Source: Deltaproteobacteria bacterium
GTDB lineage: Bacteria; Desulfobacterota; SM23-61
NCBI GenBank assembly: GCA_026388915.1
Contig: JAPLIW010000341.1
Coordinates: forward strand, 1 to 11,208
Length of the DNA stretch: 11,208 nt
Direction: 5' to 3'
The position numbers and the translations under genes were made by a program. The notes beneath the pieces were generated by a model. That model had not been told where the DNA came from, made no database searches, and was given only the letters and a program-made list of their open reading frames with translations. Of the stretch, positions 6,038-11,208 are shown one piece after another. The stretch's first letter is position 1; each line of letters begins with the position of its first letter.

Positions 6038-6502
6038 TTCCTCGTTCTCGACGGCTACAACTTCATCAAACAGTCCCCGGAATTGCGAAGGCTCGAGCAG
6101 ATCGAACTGCAAAAAGCCCGGGAGGGGCTGATCTTTGACGGGTGGCAACAGGGGAGACTGGCTGGCCACCGCGAGCGATCCAAGGGAATTGAGGTTATTT
6201 TTTCCAAAGTCGGCGAAAAGGCCGATGACATCCTCAAACGGGTGGCCGCCGAAAAGAAGGATGGAGTCCTGATCGTCACCTCGGATCAGGAGGTGGCCTC
6301 CTTCGCGGAAAAGAAAGGGTCCAATGTGGTTTCCTCCGCTGATTTTGGGGAGAAGATGGAAATGGCCCGGTTTTATAACCTCAAAGGCGGCGGAGGGGAG
6401 GAGATCCTTCCGGACCGTCCCGTGGCGCCGGATAAAAAAGGCCCGTCCAGAAGGCTTTCCAAATCGAAAAGAAAAGGGATCGCGGCAGCCAAAAAGCTAT
6501 GA
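6035..6502 (+). CDS. YacP-like NYN-domain RNA nuclease, apparently with an internal deletion
   Basis: The 155-residue product begins MFLVLDGYNF, the first strand and catalytic aspartate (D6) of NYN/PIN nucleases of the YacP/Rae1 family, whose Bacillus member cleaves mRNA on the ribosome. Other family features are GIEVIFS (51-57), the acidic pair in KADDILKR (62-69) and VTSDQEVASFAEKKG (81-95), with D84 likely to bind metal. In relatives the helix ending REELI is followed by about 17 residues with a KGHRVTVV-type strand before FDGW. Here LI (32-33) joins FDGW (34-37) directly, so the second core strand seems missing while the frame is kept. The basic C-terminal tail (134-155) could contact RNA. 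The start is fixed by the motif being at the extreme N-terminus. Activity is uncertain because of the deletion. Confidence 0.78.
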   Translation: MFLVLDGYNFIKQSPELRRLEQIELQKAREGLIFDGWQQGRLAGHRERSKGIEVIFSKVGEKADDILKRVAAEKKDGVLIVTSDQEVASFAEKKGSNVVSSADFGEKMEMARFYNLKGGGGEEILPDRPVAPDKKGPSRRLSKSKRKGIAAAKKL

Positions 6503-6506
6503 GCCG

Positions 6507-6532
6507 GCCCCCTATTTTTGCCCCCTATTTTT
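6507..6532 (+). repeat. Exact 13-bp tandem duplication upstream of a promoter
   Basis: GCCCCCTATTTTT occurs at 6507-6519 and again at 6520-6532 with no mismatch. It starts 4 bp after the NYN stop codon and ends one base before the -35 box at 6534. Confidence 0.8.
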
Positions 6533-6533
6533 C

Positions 6534-6562
6534 TTGACGGAAAAAAGGTTAAGGGATAATCT
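6534..6562 (+). promoter_or_regulatory. Putative sigma-70-type promoter for the small-protein genes
   Basis: TTGACG (6534-6539), a 17-base gap and TAATCT (6557-6562) face right. An alternative -10, GATAAT (6555-6560), has a 15-base gap. The predicted start site is near 6569, about 43 bases before the GTG start of the next gene. The -10 resembles that of the tRNA promoter (TAATCA). Confidence 0.5.
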
Positions 6563-6611
6563 ATTACATTGTGGCGACCGAATCCACGGGGTTACCGGAG
6601 GGCTGGGTTCA

Positions 6612-6809
6612 GTGGAAACATCAAACGTCTCCCTGCTTTACAGCGACGAAAAATACGAAGTCTGGGTCGACAACGAGAAAGACAACATCACCCTGAGCAT
6701 GGCCGACCGGGGGATCACCATCCTTTTCACCCGGGATGAATGGCAGGAGTTTCAGGAAGTCATCGGAAATATCATGCTGGAGGAAGAGGAAGAAGCAGAG
6801 GAAACTTGA
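6612..6809 (+). CDS. Small acidic protein of unknown function
   Basis: I do not recognise this 65-residue protein. Using the GTG at 6612, it reads as a compact N-terminal part with alternating hydrophobic and polar residues (SLLYSDEKYEVWVDNE, then NITLSMADRGITILFT), which suggests a small beta sheet. A helix (DEWQEFQEVIGNIML) and a run of glutamates (residues 56-62) follow. There is no signal peptide, membrane helix or cysteine. GGAGG at 6597-6601 lies ten bases before the GTG, a slightly long spacing. The frame is open further upstream into the NYN gene, but that part is out of character and follows no promoter. The next gene begins 32 bases after its stop, so the two are probably co-transcribed. 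Confidence 0.62.
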   Translation: METSNVSLLYSDEKYEVWVDNEKDNITLSMADRGITILFTRDEWQEFQEVIGNIMLEEEEEAEET

Positions 6810-6841
6810 AACCCGGGGCAAGAAACGAGGGGATGGATGGT

Positions 6842-7087
6842 ATGAAGCCCGATAAACGGCAGCTGCTCAACACGGTCGTTTATGCAAGGAATATCCGGCA
6901 GCAGATCATTTCTTCAACCTTTACTCCCAAATCCGATTTTTATTGCATCAAGTGCGGGAGATTCCGTCCCTTTGGGGGCGACCTGGCCATCCAGTACTAC
7001 GGCAACCCCGGGGTCATTCTTTTCTGTAACGATTGCCTGCGGGAGTACGAAGACAAACTCCGCGCCGAGCTGGACTGGAACCTTTGA
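6842..7087 (+). CDS. Small zinc-ribbon-like protein with two CxxC pairs
   Basis: This 81-residue protein carries CIKC (about residues 38-41) and CNDC (about 62-65), the two knuckles of a probable structural zinc site. Between them is GRFRPFGGDLAIQYYGNPGVILF. The N-terminal third (KRQLLNTVVYARNIRQQIISS) is basic and probably helical, and the C-terminus (LREYEDKLRAELDWNL) is a second helix. No DNA-binding or catalytic motif is certain, and I do not recognise a named family. The ATG at 6842 has GAGGGG nine bases upstream. An ATG at 6833 is in frame but lies directly against that site, so it is less likely. It shares the probable transcript with the acidic protein and precedes the tRNA promoter. 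Confidence 0.68.
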   Translation: MKPDKRQLLNTVVYARNIRQQIISSTFTPKSDFYCIKCGRFRPFGGDLAIQYYGNPGVILFCNDCLREYEDKLRAELDWNL

Positions 7088-7107
7088 TTTTTTCGCCCGG
7101 CTGCACC

Positions 7108-7136
7108 TTGACAACCGCCGGAGAAGATGTTAATCA
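7108..7136 (+). promoter_or_regulatory. Promoter of tRNA-Lys
   Basis: A consensus -35 TTGACA (7108-7113), a 17-base gap and TAATCA (7131-7136), with a TG one base before the -10 (extended -10), face the tRNA. The predicted start is near 7143, nine bases before the mature 5' end at 7152. Confidence 0.65.
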
Positions 7137-7151
7137 AAACAGCATAGCCGT

Positions 7152-7227
7152 GGGCCATTAGCTCAACTGGTAGAGCAACTGACTCTTAATCAGTAGGTCG
7201 TAGGTTCGATCCCTACATGGCCCACCA
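7152..7227 (+). tRNA. tRNA-Lys (anticodon CTT)
   Basis: A full cloverleaf can be drawn. The acceptor stem is GGGCCAT with ATGGCCC, and the D arm GCTC with GAGC. The anticodon stem ACTGA with TCAGT (7178-7182, 7190-7194) holds the loop CTCTTAA. The T arm is GTAGG with CCTAC around TTCGATC. The anticodon CTT is at 7185-7187 and reads AAG. The discriminator is A7224 and the CCA end (7225-7227) is encoded. It has its own promoter upstream and a terminator 13 bases downstream, so it is a single-gene unit. Confidence 0.97.
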
Positions 7228-7239
7228 AAAATTGAAACC

Positions 7240-7266
7240 AGGCCTCTCGACCAAGAGGCCTTTTTT
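7240..7266 (+). terminator. Rho-independent terminator of tRNA-Lys
   Basis: AGGCCTCT (7240-7247) pairs perfectly with AGAGGCCT (7254-7261) around a six-base loop, followed by a T run to 7266. It should insulate the toxin-antitoxin genes downstream from tRNA transcription. Confidence 0.9.
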
Positions 7267-7303
7267 ACATCGGTTCACTTTCCACCGGGACTAGGGCGGT
7301 AAT

Positions 7304-7729
7304 ATGAATAAGAGGCAAACAGCCCTTGAGCAAATTTGCCGGCAGTTCGACGTAGCCCTCCTCTACAGTTTTGGGAGCCGGGCTGTAGAGGTGCGCGACT
7401 GGTTCGAGGAGAAGCGAGATCACTTGCCAGCGGGTCTCTCGGATGCCGACATTGGTGTGAAGGTACTTACGGGTAAAAAATGGTCCGTCAGGGAAAAGGT
7501 CCAATTGGCTGGCGCCCTGGAAGAACTTTTGGGAATTTCGCGGGTCGACTTGGTCTGCCTGACCGAGGCCGATCCGTTTGTGGCAGCGGAGATCATCCGG
7601 GGGGAGAGGCTCTTCGCCAGCGACAGCCACGAGGCGGATGAATACGAACTTTATGTCCTTCGCCGGGCCGGGGACTTAGCCCCCCTGGAAAGGGAACGAA
7701 TGGCCCTGGTGCTGGGAGAACCCACATGA
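7304..7729 (+). CDS. mntA: MntA-like nucleotidyltransferase antitoxin
   Basis: The 141-residue protein has the minimal nucleotidyltransferase signature: LLYSFGSRA (residues 19-27, with G24-S25) and SDADIGV (46-52, with metal-binding D47 and D49). A third acidic strand follows in SRVDLVCL (about 79-86). MntA antitoxins transfer AMP to a tyrosine of their HepT toxin and so switch it off; here the toxin gene follows with a 4-bp ATGA overlap. The gap between GS and DxD is about 21 residues instead of the usual ten or so. The extra segment (DWFEEKRDHLPAG) seems typical of a longer subfamily, not damage. The ATG at 7304 has an AGGG eight bases upstream. No clear promoter lies between the tRNA terminator and the start. 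Confidence 0.85.
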   Translation: MNKRQTALEQICRQFDVALLYSFGSRAVEVRDWFEEKRDHLPAGLSDADIGVKVLTGKKWSVREKVQLAGALEELLGISRVDLVCLTEADPFVAAEIIRGERLFASDSHEADEYELYVLRRAGDLAPLERERMALVLGEPT

Positions 7730-8184
7730 CTCCCATGGCGGTTTCCAAAAGGGTTGTCGCGGATCGCCTGGATCTGATCGATTCTCTCCTGCGGGAGATC
7801 CGATCTTTGCCCCTGGGAGACCAGACTTTGTTCTTTTCCGATCGGAGAAATCTTTGGTCGGCAGAATCCTGCCTGCGCCGGAGCCTGGAAGCTTTGTTCG
7901 ACGTGGGGCGCCATATTCTTGCCAAGGGCTACGGCTTAGGGGTCAGTGAATACAAAGAAATCGCGCTTCGGCTGCAAGAAAAAGCGGTTTTGACTGAGAC
8001 CGAAGGTGATCTCCTTACGGTTCTGGCCGGATATCGCAACCGGCTCGTCCATTTCTACCATGAGGTTTCTGCCCAAGAGCTGTTTGAAATATGCTCGAAT
8101 CAATTGGGAGATCTCGAATTGATTCAGAGTGCCTACCGCCGCTGGATGAAAGAACATCCGGAAAGAGTGGATTCCAACCTTTAA
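7726..8184 (+). CDS. hepT: HepT-like HEPN ribonuclease toxin (DUF86 family)
   Basis: The 152-residue, all-helical protein carries the HEPN active-site motif RNRLVHFY (residues 104-111), that is R104-x4-H109-x-Y111. The arginine and histidine cleave RNA in this family, and the tyrosine is the residue AMPylated by the MntA partner. Upstream helices (LIDSLLREIRSL; LRRSLEALFDVGRHILAKG) fit the HEPN four-helix bundle, and the length is normal. Its ATG overlaps the stop codon of mntA in ATGA, so translation is probably coupled and antitoxin is made first. All key residues are present, so the toxin appears intact. A strong terminator lies 70 bases downstream. The pair acts in the cytoplasm, probably in phage defence or plasmid/genome stabilisation; which of these is inference. 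Confidence 0.88.
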   Translation: MTPMAVSKRVVADRLDLIDSLLREIRSLPLGDQTLFFSDRRNLWSAESCLRRSLEALFDVGRHILAKGYGLGVSEYKEIALRLQEKAVLTETEGDLLTVLAGYRNRLVHFYHEVSAQELFEICSNQLGDLELIQSAYRRWMKEHPERVDSNL

Positions 8185-8253
8185 GATTACCTTCCTCCGG
8201 TCAAATCCCGTCTTCAGGATTCGGTGCTTCAATCTTCCATTTCCTTCCGCTTT

Positions 8254-8280
8254 ACCCGTCCTTTCTGGGCAGGGTTTTTT
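8254..8280 (+). terminator. Rho-independent terminator of the mntA-hepT unit
   Basis: ACCC (8254-8257) and GTCC (8258-8261) pair with GGGC (8267-8270) and GGGT (8272-8275), with one bulged A and a five-base loop, followed by a T run to 8280. The stem includes one G-T pair. Confidence 0.75.
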
Positions 8281-8364
8281 CACCTCGGCAAGGGGGGGGT
8301 TAGAGTATAGCAACACCGATGCAACTCAACGCCGACCTTTCTCTTAACCCTCCCTCTCTAGCTT

Positions 8365-8380
8365 GTTTCCATCCGGAAAC
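8365..8380 (+). repeat. IS copy 1 left terminal inverted repeat, itself palindromic
   Basis: GTTTCC and GGAAAC flank the tetranucleotide ATCC, so the end is a small hairpin as well as one of the paired ends. The mate at 10026-10041 has GGAT in the centre. The related left end of copy 2 (10048-10063) has one change in the outer arm (GTGTCC). Confidence 0.8.
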
Positions 8381-8405
8381 CCATGTTTTTAGGGGAAAGG
8401 ATACT

Positions 8406-8427
8406 CGATCGGATTATCATCTGGTCG
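8406..8427 (-). repeat. Subterminal hairpin in the IS 3' non-coding segment (copy 1)
   Basis: CGATCGGAT (8406-8414) pairs with ATCTGGTCG (8419-8427) around TATC, with two G-T pairs. The equivalent hairpin in copy 2 lies at 10089-10110. Between the copies, one A-T pair became T-A and one G-T pair became T-A, so pairing is retained. Confidence 0.65.
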
Positions 8428-8551
8428 AAAAAACTCTATGGCAAAGTCAATAATTCAAAAATCTCGGTTTAGGAATCAACTCCGACGGCAAAAAGCTAAG
8501 GGGAAGACACACCACTCCCTCTTGAAACTTTCTCATCCCCATGGTTGGACC

Positions 8552-9913
8552 CTATGCTGCCAACTTCAACTGGGCCAATACCAAAAGGTTATACGAAACC
8601 ACCGCACTCCAAACATACTGTTTAAAACCAGCCCATCCCGTCCAATCACAACAAGAAAACCCAAACGAACGCTTCAACCGGGATATATTCGCCTCGATCC
8701 CCGCGCGAAAGTTTCTCAACTGCTTATAAACCCAATGGCTTTTGACCATCTCCAACACCTGAAGACCCTTCTTCTTAGCAAAGGCCACATCCTTGATCCC
8801 CATGCCTTTGGCCTTCTGCAGATTCTCTTGCGAGGCAAAACCTCCATCCGCACTCACCTGCCGCGGAGGCCAACCATAAACTCTTTCCTGCCTCTCAATC
8901 AATATGGGAAAAAGGACCGTGTCATTGGGATTCCCCCGCTCCATCACACAATCCAAAACCATTCCCGTTTTCCCACCCGTCAAAAACACCTTGTGCCCAT
9001 ACTCCACCTCGCGCGACCCCTTGACAATAATATCCGTGTGACACTCAAAAAAGGATACCAGCTTCTCATCGGCCGGAACCTTCTCCCCATGGAAGACCCG
9101 ACGCTCCGTCTGCGAAATCACCTGCTCCAACATTCTAACCGCCCGTTCCAGCTTCTCGGCCAACGCATAGGCTTCCAAACACACCTGGGCATCGTCGCTG
9201 ATAAAACCAGACAACACCGGGATCGCCCCAAGGGCATACCCCCGAACCCGCCCCGCCAAACCCAAAAGATCCCGATAGGCCTTCTGGCGGATGGCTTCTT
9301 TCCGGGCGTTCAAAATCGTCATCCCCCGCTTTTTCGTTCTGCGATTGTGATCCACAAACGAATACTCCGGGACGGGAAGCACACTCTTTCCCTCGGCCAA
9401 CCACCGAGTGATAATACGAATCCCGTCTTGCAACAAGGTGGAATCCGTCGGGGGATGAATGTTCGTCTCCACCACCGTAGAATCCATTCGGGCGGTTCGG
9501 CCTTTCTCCAACCCCTGGCTCTCCGCATACCCCAGAATCGCCTGATGCACCGCCTCCCAACTCTCTACGGAAAGAGCCTTGATGTTCTCTTGCAACGTCG
9601 AAGAGGACGGAAACTGCCCCATCCGCATCTTGGCAAAAGCCCGAAAGCTCTGCGAATCTTCCAAATGAAACGCCAGCTCTTCGTATGTCAAATTCCGATA
9701 CTGCTTCAAAATCGCACAGCGCAGAACCTGCTCCGCGCTCATCCCCTCGCGACCCGTGTCGGCGAGACGAACCCCCGAAAGATCTTTGTATACTCGATCC
9801 AGGATCTGCGGCTGGGTATCGAGAATGGCCGAGATCGCCTCCAATTCCCGGGCAATTTTATTCCGAGGGAGGATATGAAAAAGACTTGCTTGTTCATCCC
9901 ATTTTTTCCGCAT
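8552..9913 (-). CDS. IS transposase, DDE type with DUF772-like N-terminus (ISNCY or IS1182-like), intact
   Basis: This 453-residue transposase catalyses movement of the surrounding element. Its N-terminal part (about residues 56-98, GMSAEQVLRCAILKQYRNLTYEELAFHL) resembles the InsH/DUF772 domain of IS5/IS1182-type enzymes. The probable catalytic triad is D144 in ARMDSTVV, D356 in SADGGFAS and E407 in RAGIEANISRLKRSFG. The last has the usual ExxxSRLKR context of the third acidic residue in DDE_Tnp_1 enzymes. A long, partly helical insertion separates the first two aspartates. I chose the ATG at 9913 because GAGGAG lies directly upstream at normal spacing; a longer frame to 9964 adds 17 residues without a ribosome site. 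No frameshift or stop is seen, so it is likely functional. The family name is a best guess. Confidence 0.88.
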   Translation of the reverse strand: MRKKWDEQASLFHILPRNKIARELEAISAILDTQPQILDRVYKDLSGVRLADTGREGMSAEQVLRCAILKQYRNLTYEELAFHLEDSQSFRAFAKMRMGQFPSSSTLQENIKALSVESWEAVHQAILGYAESQGLEKGRTARMDSTVVETNIHPPTDSTLLQDGIRIITRWLAEGKSVLPVPEYSFVDHNRRTKKRGMTILNARKEAIRQKAYRDLLGLAGRVRGYALGAIPVLSGFISDDAQVCLEAYALAEKLERAVRMLEQVISQTERRVFHGEKVPADEKLVSFFECHTDIIVKGSREVEYGHKVFLTGGKTGMVLDCVMERGNPNDTVLFPILIERQERVYGWPPRQVSADGGFASQENLQKAKGMGIKDVAFAKKKGLQVLEMVKSHWVYKQLRNFRAGIEANISRLKRSFGFSCCDWTGWAGFKQYVWSAVVSYNLLVLAQLKLAA

Positions 9914-9916
9914 AAT

Positions 9917-9957
9917 CTCCTCGCAGAACCAATGTTTACGGGCATTTCCGCGAGAGG
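9917..9957 (-). promoter_or_regulatory. Leader hairpin that may hide the transposase ribosome binding site
   Basis: On the minus strand CTCGC (9954-9950) can pair with GCGAG (9924-9920), which overlaps the GAGGAG ribosome site before the ATG at 9913. The stem is short, five pairs plus a wobble. Several transposase mRNAs use such a structure to limit translation from outside transcripts; that role here is inference. Confidence 0.3.
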
Positions 9958-10025
9958 ATAACAAAAAATGAGCATAAATACAAAAGAAAAATGACCTGCT
10001 TCTAAAATAATTTCACGATATTAGA

Positions 10026-10041
10026 GTTTCCGGATGGAAAC
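10026..10041 (-). repeat. IS copy 1 right terminal inverted repeat
   Basis: GTTTCCGGATGGAAAC is the exact reverse complement of 8365-8380. The six bases that follow (TAATTA, 10042-10047) are palindromic, and the left end of copy 2 begins directly after them. Confidence 0.8.
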
Positions 10042-10088
10042 TAATTAGTGTCCATCCGGAAACCCCTGTTTTTAGGGGAAAGGATGGT

Positions 10089-10110
10089 CGTTCGGATCAC
10101 AATCTGAACG
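10089..10110 (-). repeat. Subterminal hairpin in the IS 3' non-coding segment (copy 2)
   Basis: CGTTCGGAT (10089-10097) pairs with ATCTGAACG (10102-10110) around CACA, with one G-T pair. The counterpart is at 8406-8427. Confidence 0.65.
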
Positions 10111-10234
10111 GAAAAACGTTAGCGCAAACTCAACAATTCAAAAATTTCAACTCCGGGATCCATCCCGAATGCAAAAATCCGATTTGAAGACATACGCCTC
10201 CCGATCGAAACTTTATCATCCCCAGGGTTGGACC

Positions 10235-11208
10235 TTAGGCCACCGCCAACTTCAACTGGGCCAATACCAAAAGGTTATACGAAACCACCGCGCTCCAAAC
10301 ATACTGTTTAAAACCAGCCCATCCCGTCCAATCACAACCCGAAAATCCAAACGAACGCTTCAACCGGGATATGTTCGCCTCAATCCCCGCTCGAAAGTTT
10401 CTCAGCTTCTTATATACCCAATGGCTTTTGACCATCTCCAACACCGCAAGACCTCTCTTCTTGGCAAAGGCAACATCCTGAACCCCCCGTTCCTTGGCCT
10501 TCTCCAGATTGTCCTGCGAAGCAAAACCTCCATCCGTCGCCACCTGACGCGGGGGCCGATTATAAAGTTTTTCCTGCCTCTCGATCAAAGTCGGAAACAA
10601 AACCGCGTCATTGGGATTGCCGCGCTCGATCACACAATCCAGAATCATCCCGGTCTTTCCACCAGTCAAGAACACCTTATGCCCATACTCCACCTCGCGC
10701 GAACCCTTGACAATAATATCCGTGTGACACTCAAAAAACGACACCAGCTTCTCATCGGCCGGAACCTTCTCCCCATGGAAGACCCGACGCTCCGTCTGCG
10801 AAATCACCCGCTCCAACATCAAAACCGCCCGTTCCATCTTCTCGGCCAACGCATAGGCTTCCAAACATATCTGGGCATCGTCGCTGATAAAACCAGACAA
10901 CCCCGGGATCGCCCCAAGGGCATACCCCCGAACCCGTCCCGCCAAATCCAAAAGATCCCGATAGGCCTTCTGACGGATGGTTTCTTTCCGGGCATTCAAA
11001 ATCGTCATCACCCGCTTCTTCGTTCTGCGGTTGTGATCCACAAACGAATACTCCGGGACGGGAAGCAAACTCTTCCCCTCGCTCAGCCAGCGAGTGATAA
11101 TCCGAATCCCATCCTGCAGCAAGGTGGAATCCGTCGGGTGATGAATGTTGGTCTCCACCACCGTAGAATCCATTCGGGCGGTTCGGCCTTTCTCCAACCC
11201 CTGGATCT
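10235..11208 (-). CDS. IS transposase, C-terminal part (copy 2), continues past the window
   Basis: The frame is open from the window edge to a TAA at 10235-10237 and covers the last 324 or so residues, from just before the first catalytic aspartate. All three probable catalytic residues are present in ARMDSTVV, VATDGGFAS and RAGIEANISRLKRSFG. By hand count about 32 residues differ from copy 1, roughly 90% identity. Many changes are conservative, and no stop or frameshift is seen. One extra residue lies near the C-terminus (LAVA instead of LAA). The start codon is outside the window, so intactness of the whole gene is unknown. Confidence 0.88.
   Translation of the reverse strand, partial: IQGLEKGRTARMDSTVVETNIHHPTDSTLLQDGIRIITRWLSEGKSLLPVPEYSFVDHNRRTKKRVMTILNARKETIRQKAYRDLLDLAGRVRGYALGAIPGLSGFISDDAQICLEAYALAEKMERAVLMLERVISQTERRVFHGEKVPADEKLVSFFECHTDIIVKGSREVEYGHKVFLTGGKTGMILDCVIERGNPNDAVLFPTLIERQEKLYNRPPRQVATDGGFASQDNLEKAKERGVQDVAFAKKRGLAVLEMVKSHWVYKKLRNFRAGIEANISRLKRSFGFSGCDWTGWAGFKQYVWSAVVSYNLLVLAQLKLAVA

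Larger units (their letters stand above)
8365..10041 (-). mobile_element. Complete insertion sequence, DDE transposase family (copy 1)
   Basis: The element is about 1677 bp. Its ends are GTTTCCATCCGGAAAC (8365-8380) and the exact reverse complement GTTTCCGGATGGAAAC (10026-10041). Inside is one intact transposase on the minus strand. 187 bases separate its stop codon from the left end. The 5' side has a leader of about 112 bases. I cannot identify target-site duplications: the left flank reads TAGCTT and the right flank TAATTA. The exact outer boundary could shift by a few bases, because copy 2 keeps only TCCATCCGGAAAC of the end. The element sits downstream of the mntA-hepT terminator, so no gene is visibly interrupted. 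Confidence 0.85.
10048..11208 (-). mobile_element. Second insertion sequence of the same family, cut by the window edge (copy 2)
   Basis: The left end (10048-10063) matches copy 1 except for one base, and it is in the same orientation. Its 3' non-coding segment is also 187 bases and aligns with copy 1 without gaps (43 mismatches by hand count, about 77% identity). The coding part is much more similar. A CCCCT/AGGGG hairpin (10063-10078) is perfect here and has a mismatch in copy 1. The element continues beyond base 11208. Confidence 0.85.

Noticed and set aside
7152..7303. Integration site (att) at the 3' end of tRNA-Lys
   Set aside because: No duplicate of the tRNA 3' end is found downstream and no integrase is present in the window.
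8438..9961. 507-codon open frame on the plus strand opposite the transposase
   Set aside because: It mirrors the transposase gene, is rich in H, P, R and K, and shows no domain; the minus-strand product carries the DDE motifs.
9914..10025. Clear promoter for the IS transposase
   Set aside because: The region is AT-rich and has loose -10 and -35 look-alikes, but none with convincing sequence and spacing.

Overview
The window looks like chromosomal DNA of a GC-rich anaerobic bacterium, most likely from the former Deltaproteobacteria (Desulfobacterota). That placement is inferred from the gene set: a selenocysteine elongation factor (SelB), an NrfD-type membrane subunit, a UPF0182 membrane protein and a YacP-like NYN nuclease. 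It also rests on spacers full of short degenerate tandem repeats. No rRNA or other firm taxonomic marker is present.

Layout. Positions 1-5311 hold three minus-strand genes, in transcription order: a large UPF0182 membrane protein (start 5311), selB (start 2286) and the start of an NrfD-like gene that leaves the window at base 1. The spacers between them (252-378 and 2287-2557) are made largely of micro-arrays of 7-, 8-, 9- and 10-bp units. A 723-bp divergent intergenic region (5312-6034) has putative promoters on both strands, a cluster of four hairpins, an octamer array, several decamer arrays, a G/C-run hairpin and a GC palindrome. It ends in a 46-bp repeat that runs into the start codon of the next gene.

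Positions 6035-7266 run on the plus strand: a YacP-like NYN nuclease that seems to lack an internal strand, a small acidic protein, a small CxxC/CxxC zinc-ribbon protein, and tRNA-Lys(CTT) with its own promoter and a strong terminator. Positions 7304-8184 encode an overlapping MntA/HepT toxin-antitoxin pair (nucleotidyltransferase antitoxin, HEPN ribonuclease toxin), closed by a terminator at 8254-8280.

Positions 8365-11208 are two insertion sequences of one DDE family, head to tail and only 6 bp apart. The first is complete (8365-10041); the second is cut by the window edge. Their transposases are about 90% identical by hand count, so this is not a recent duplication. Each IS end is a small palindrome, and the 187-nt 3' non-coding segment carries a hairpin with compensatory changes between the copies.

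Most unusual signals: the intergenic micro-repeats of differing period that abut gene starts; the conserved structured 3' segment of the IS pair; the apparent in-frame deletion in the NYN nuclease; and the NrfD-like gene that starts in what should be the middle of the family. I did not find a clear new multi-gene system. The known mobile or defence-type cargo is the MntA/HepT pair and the IS elements.
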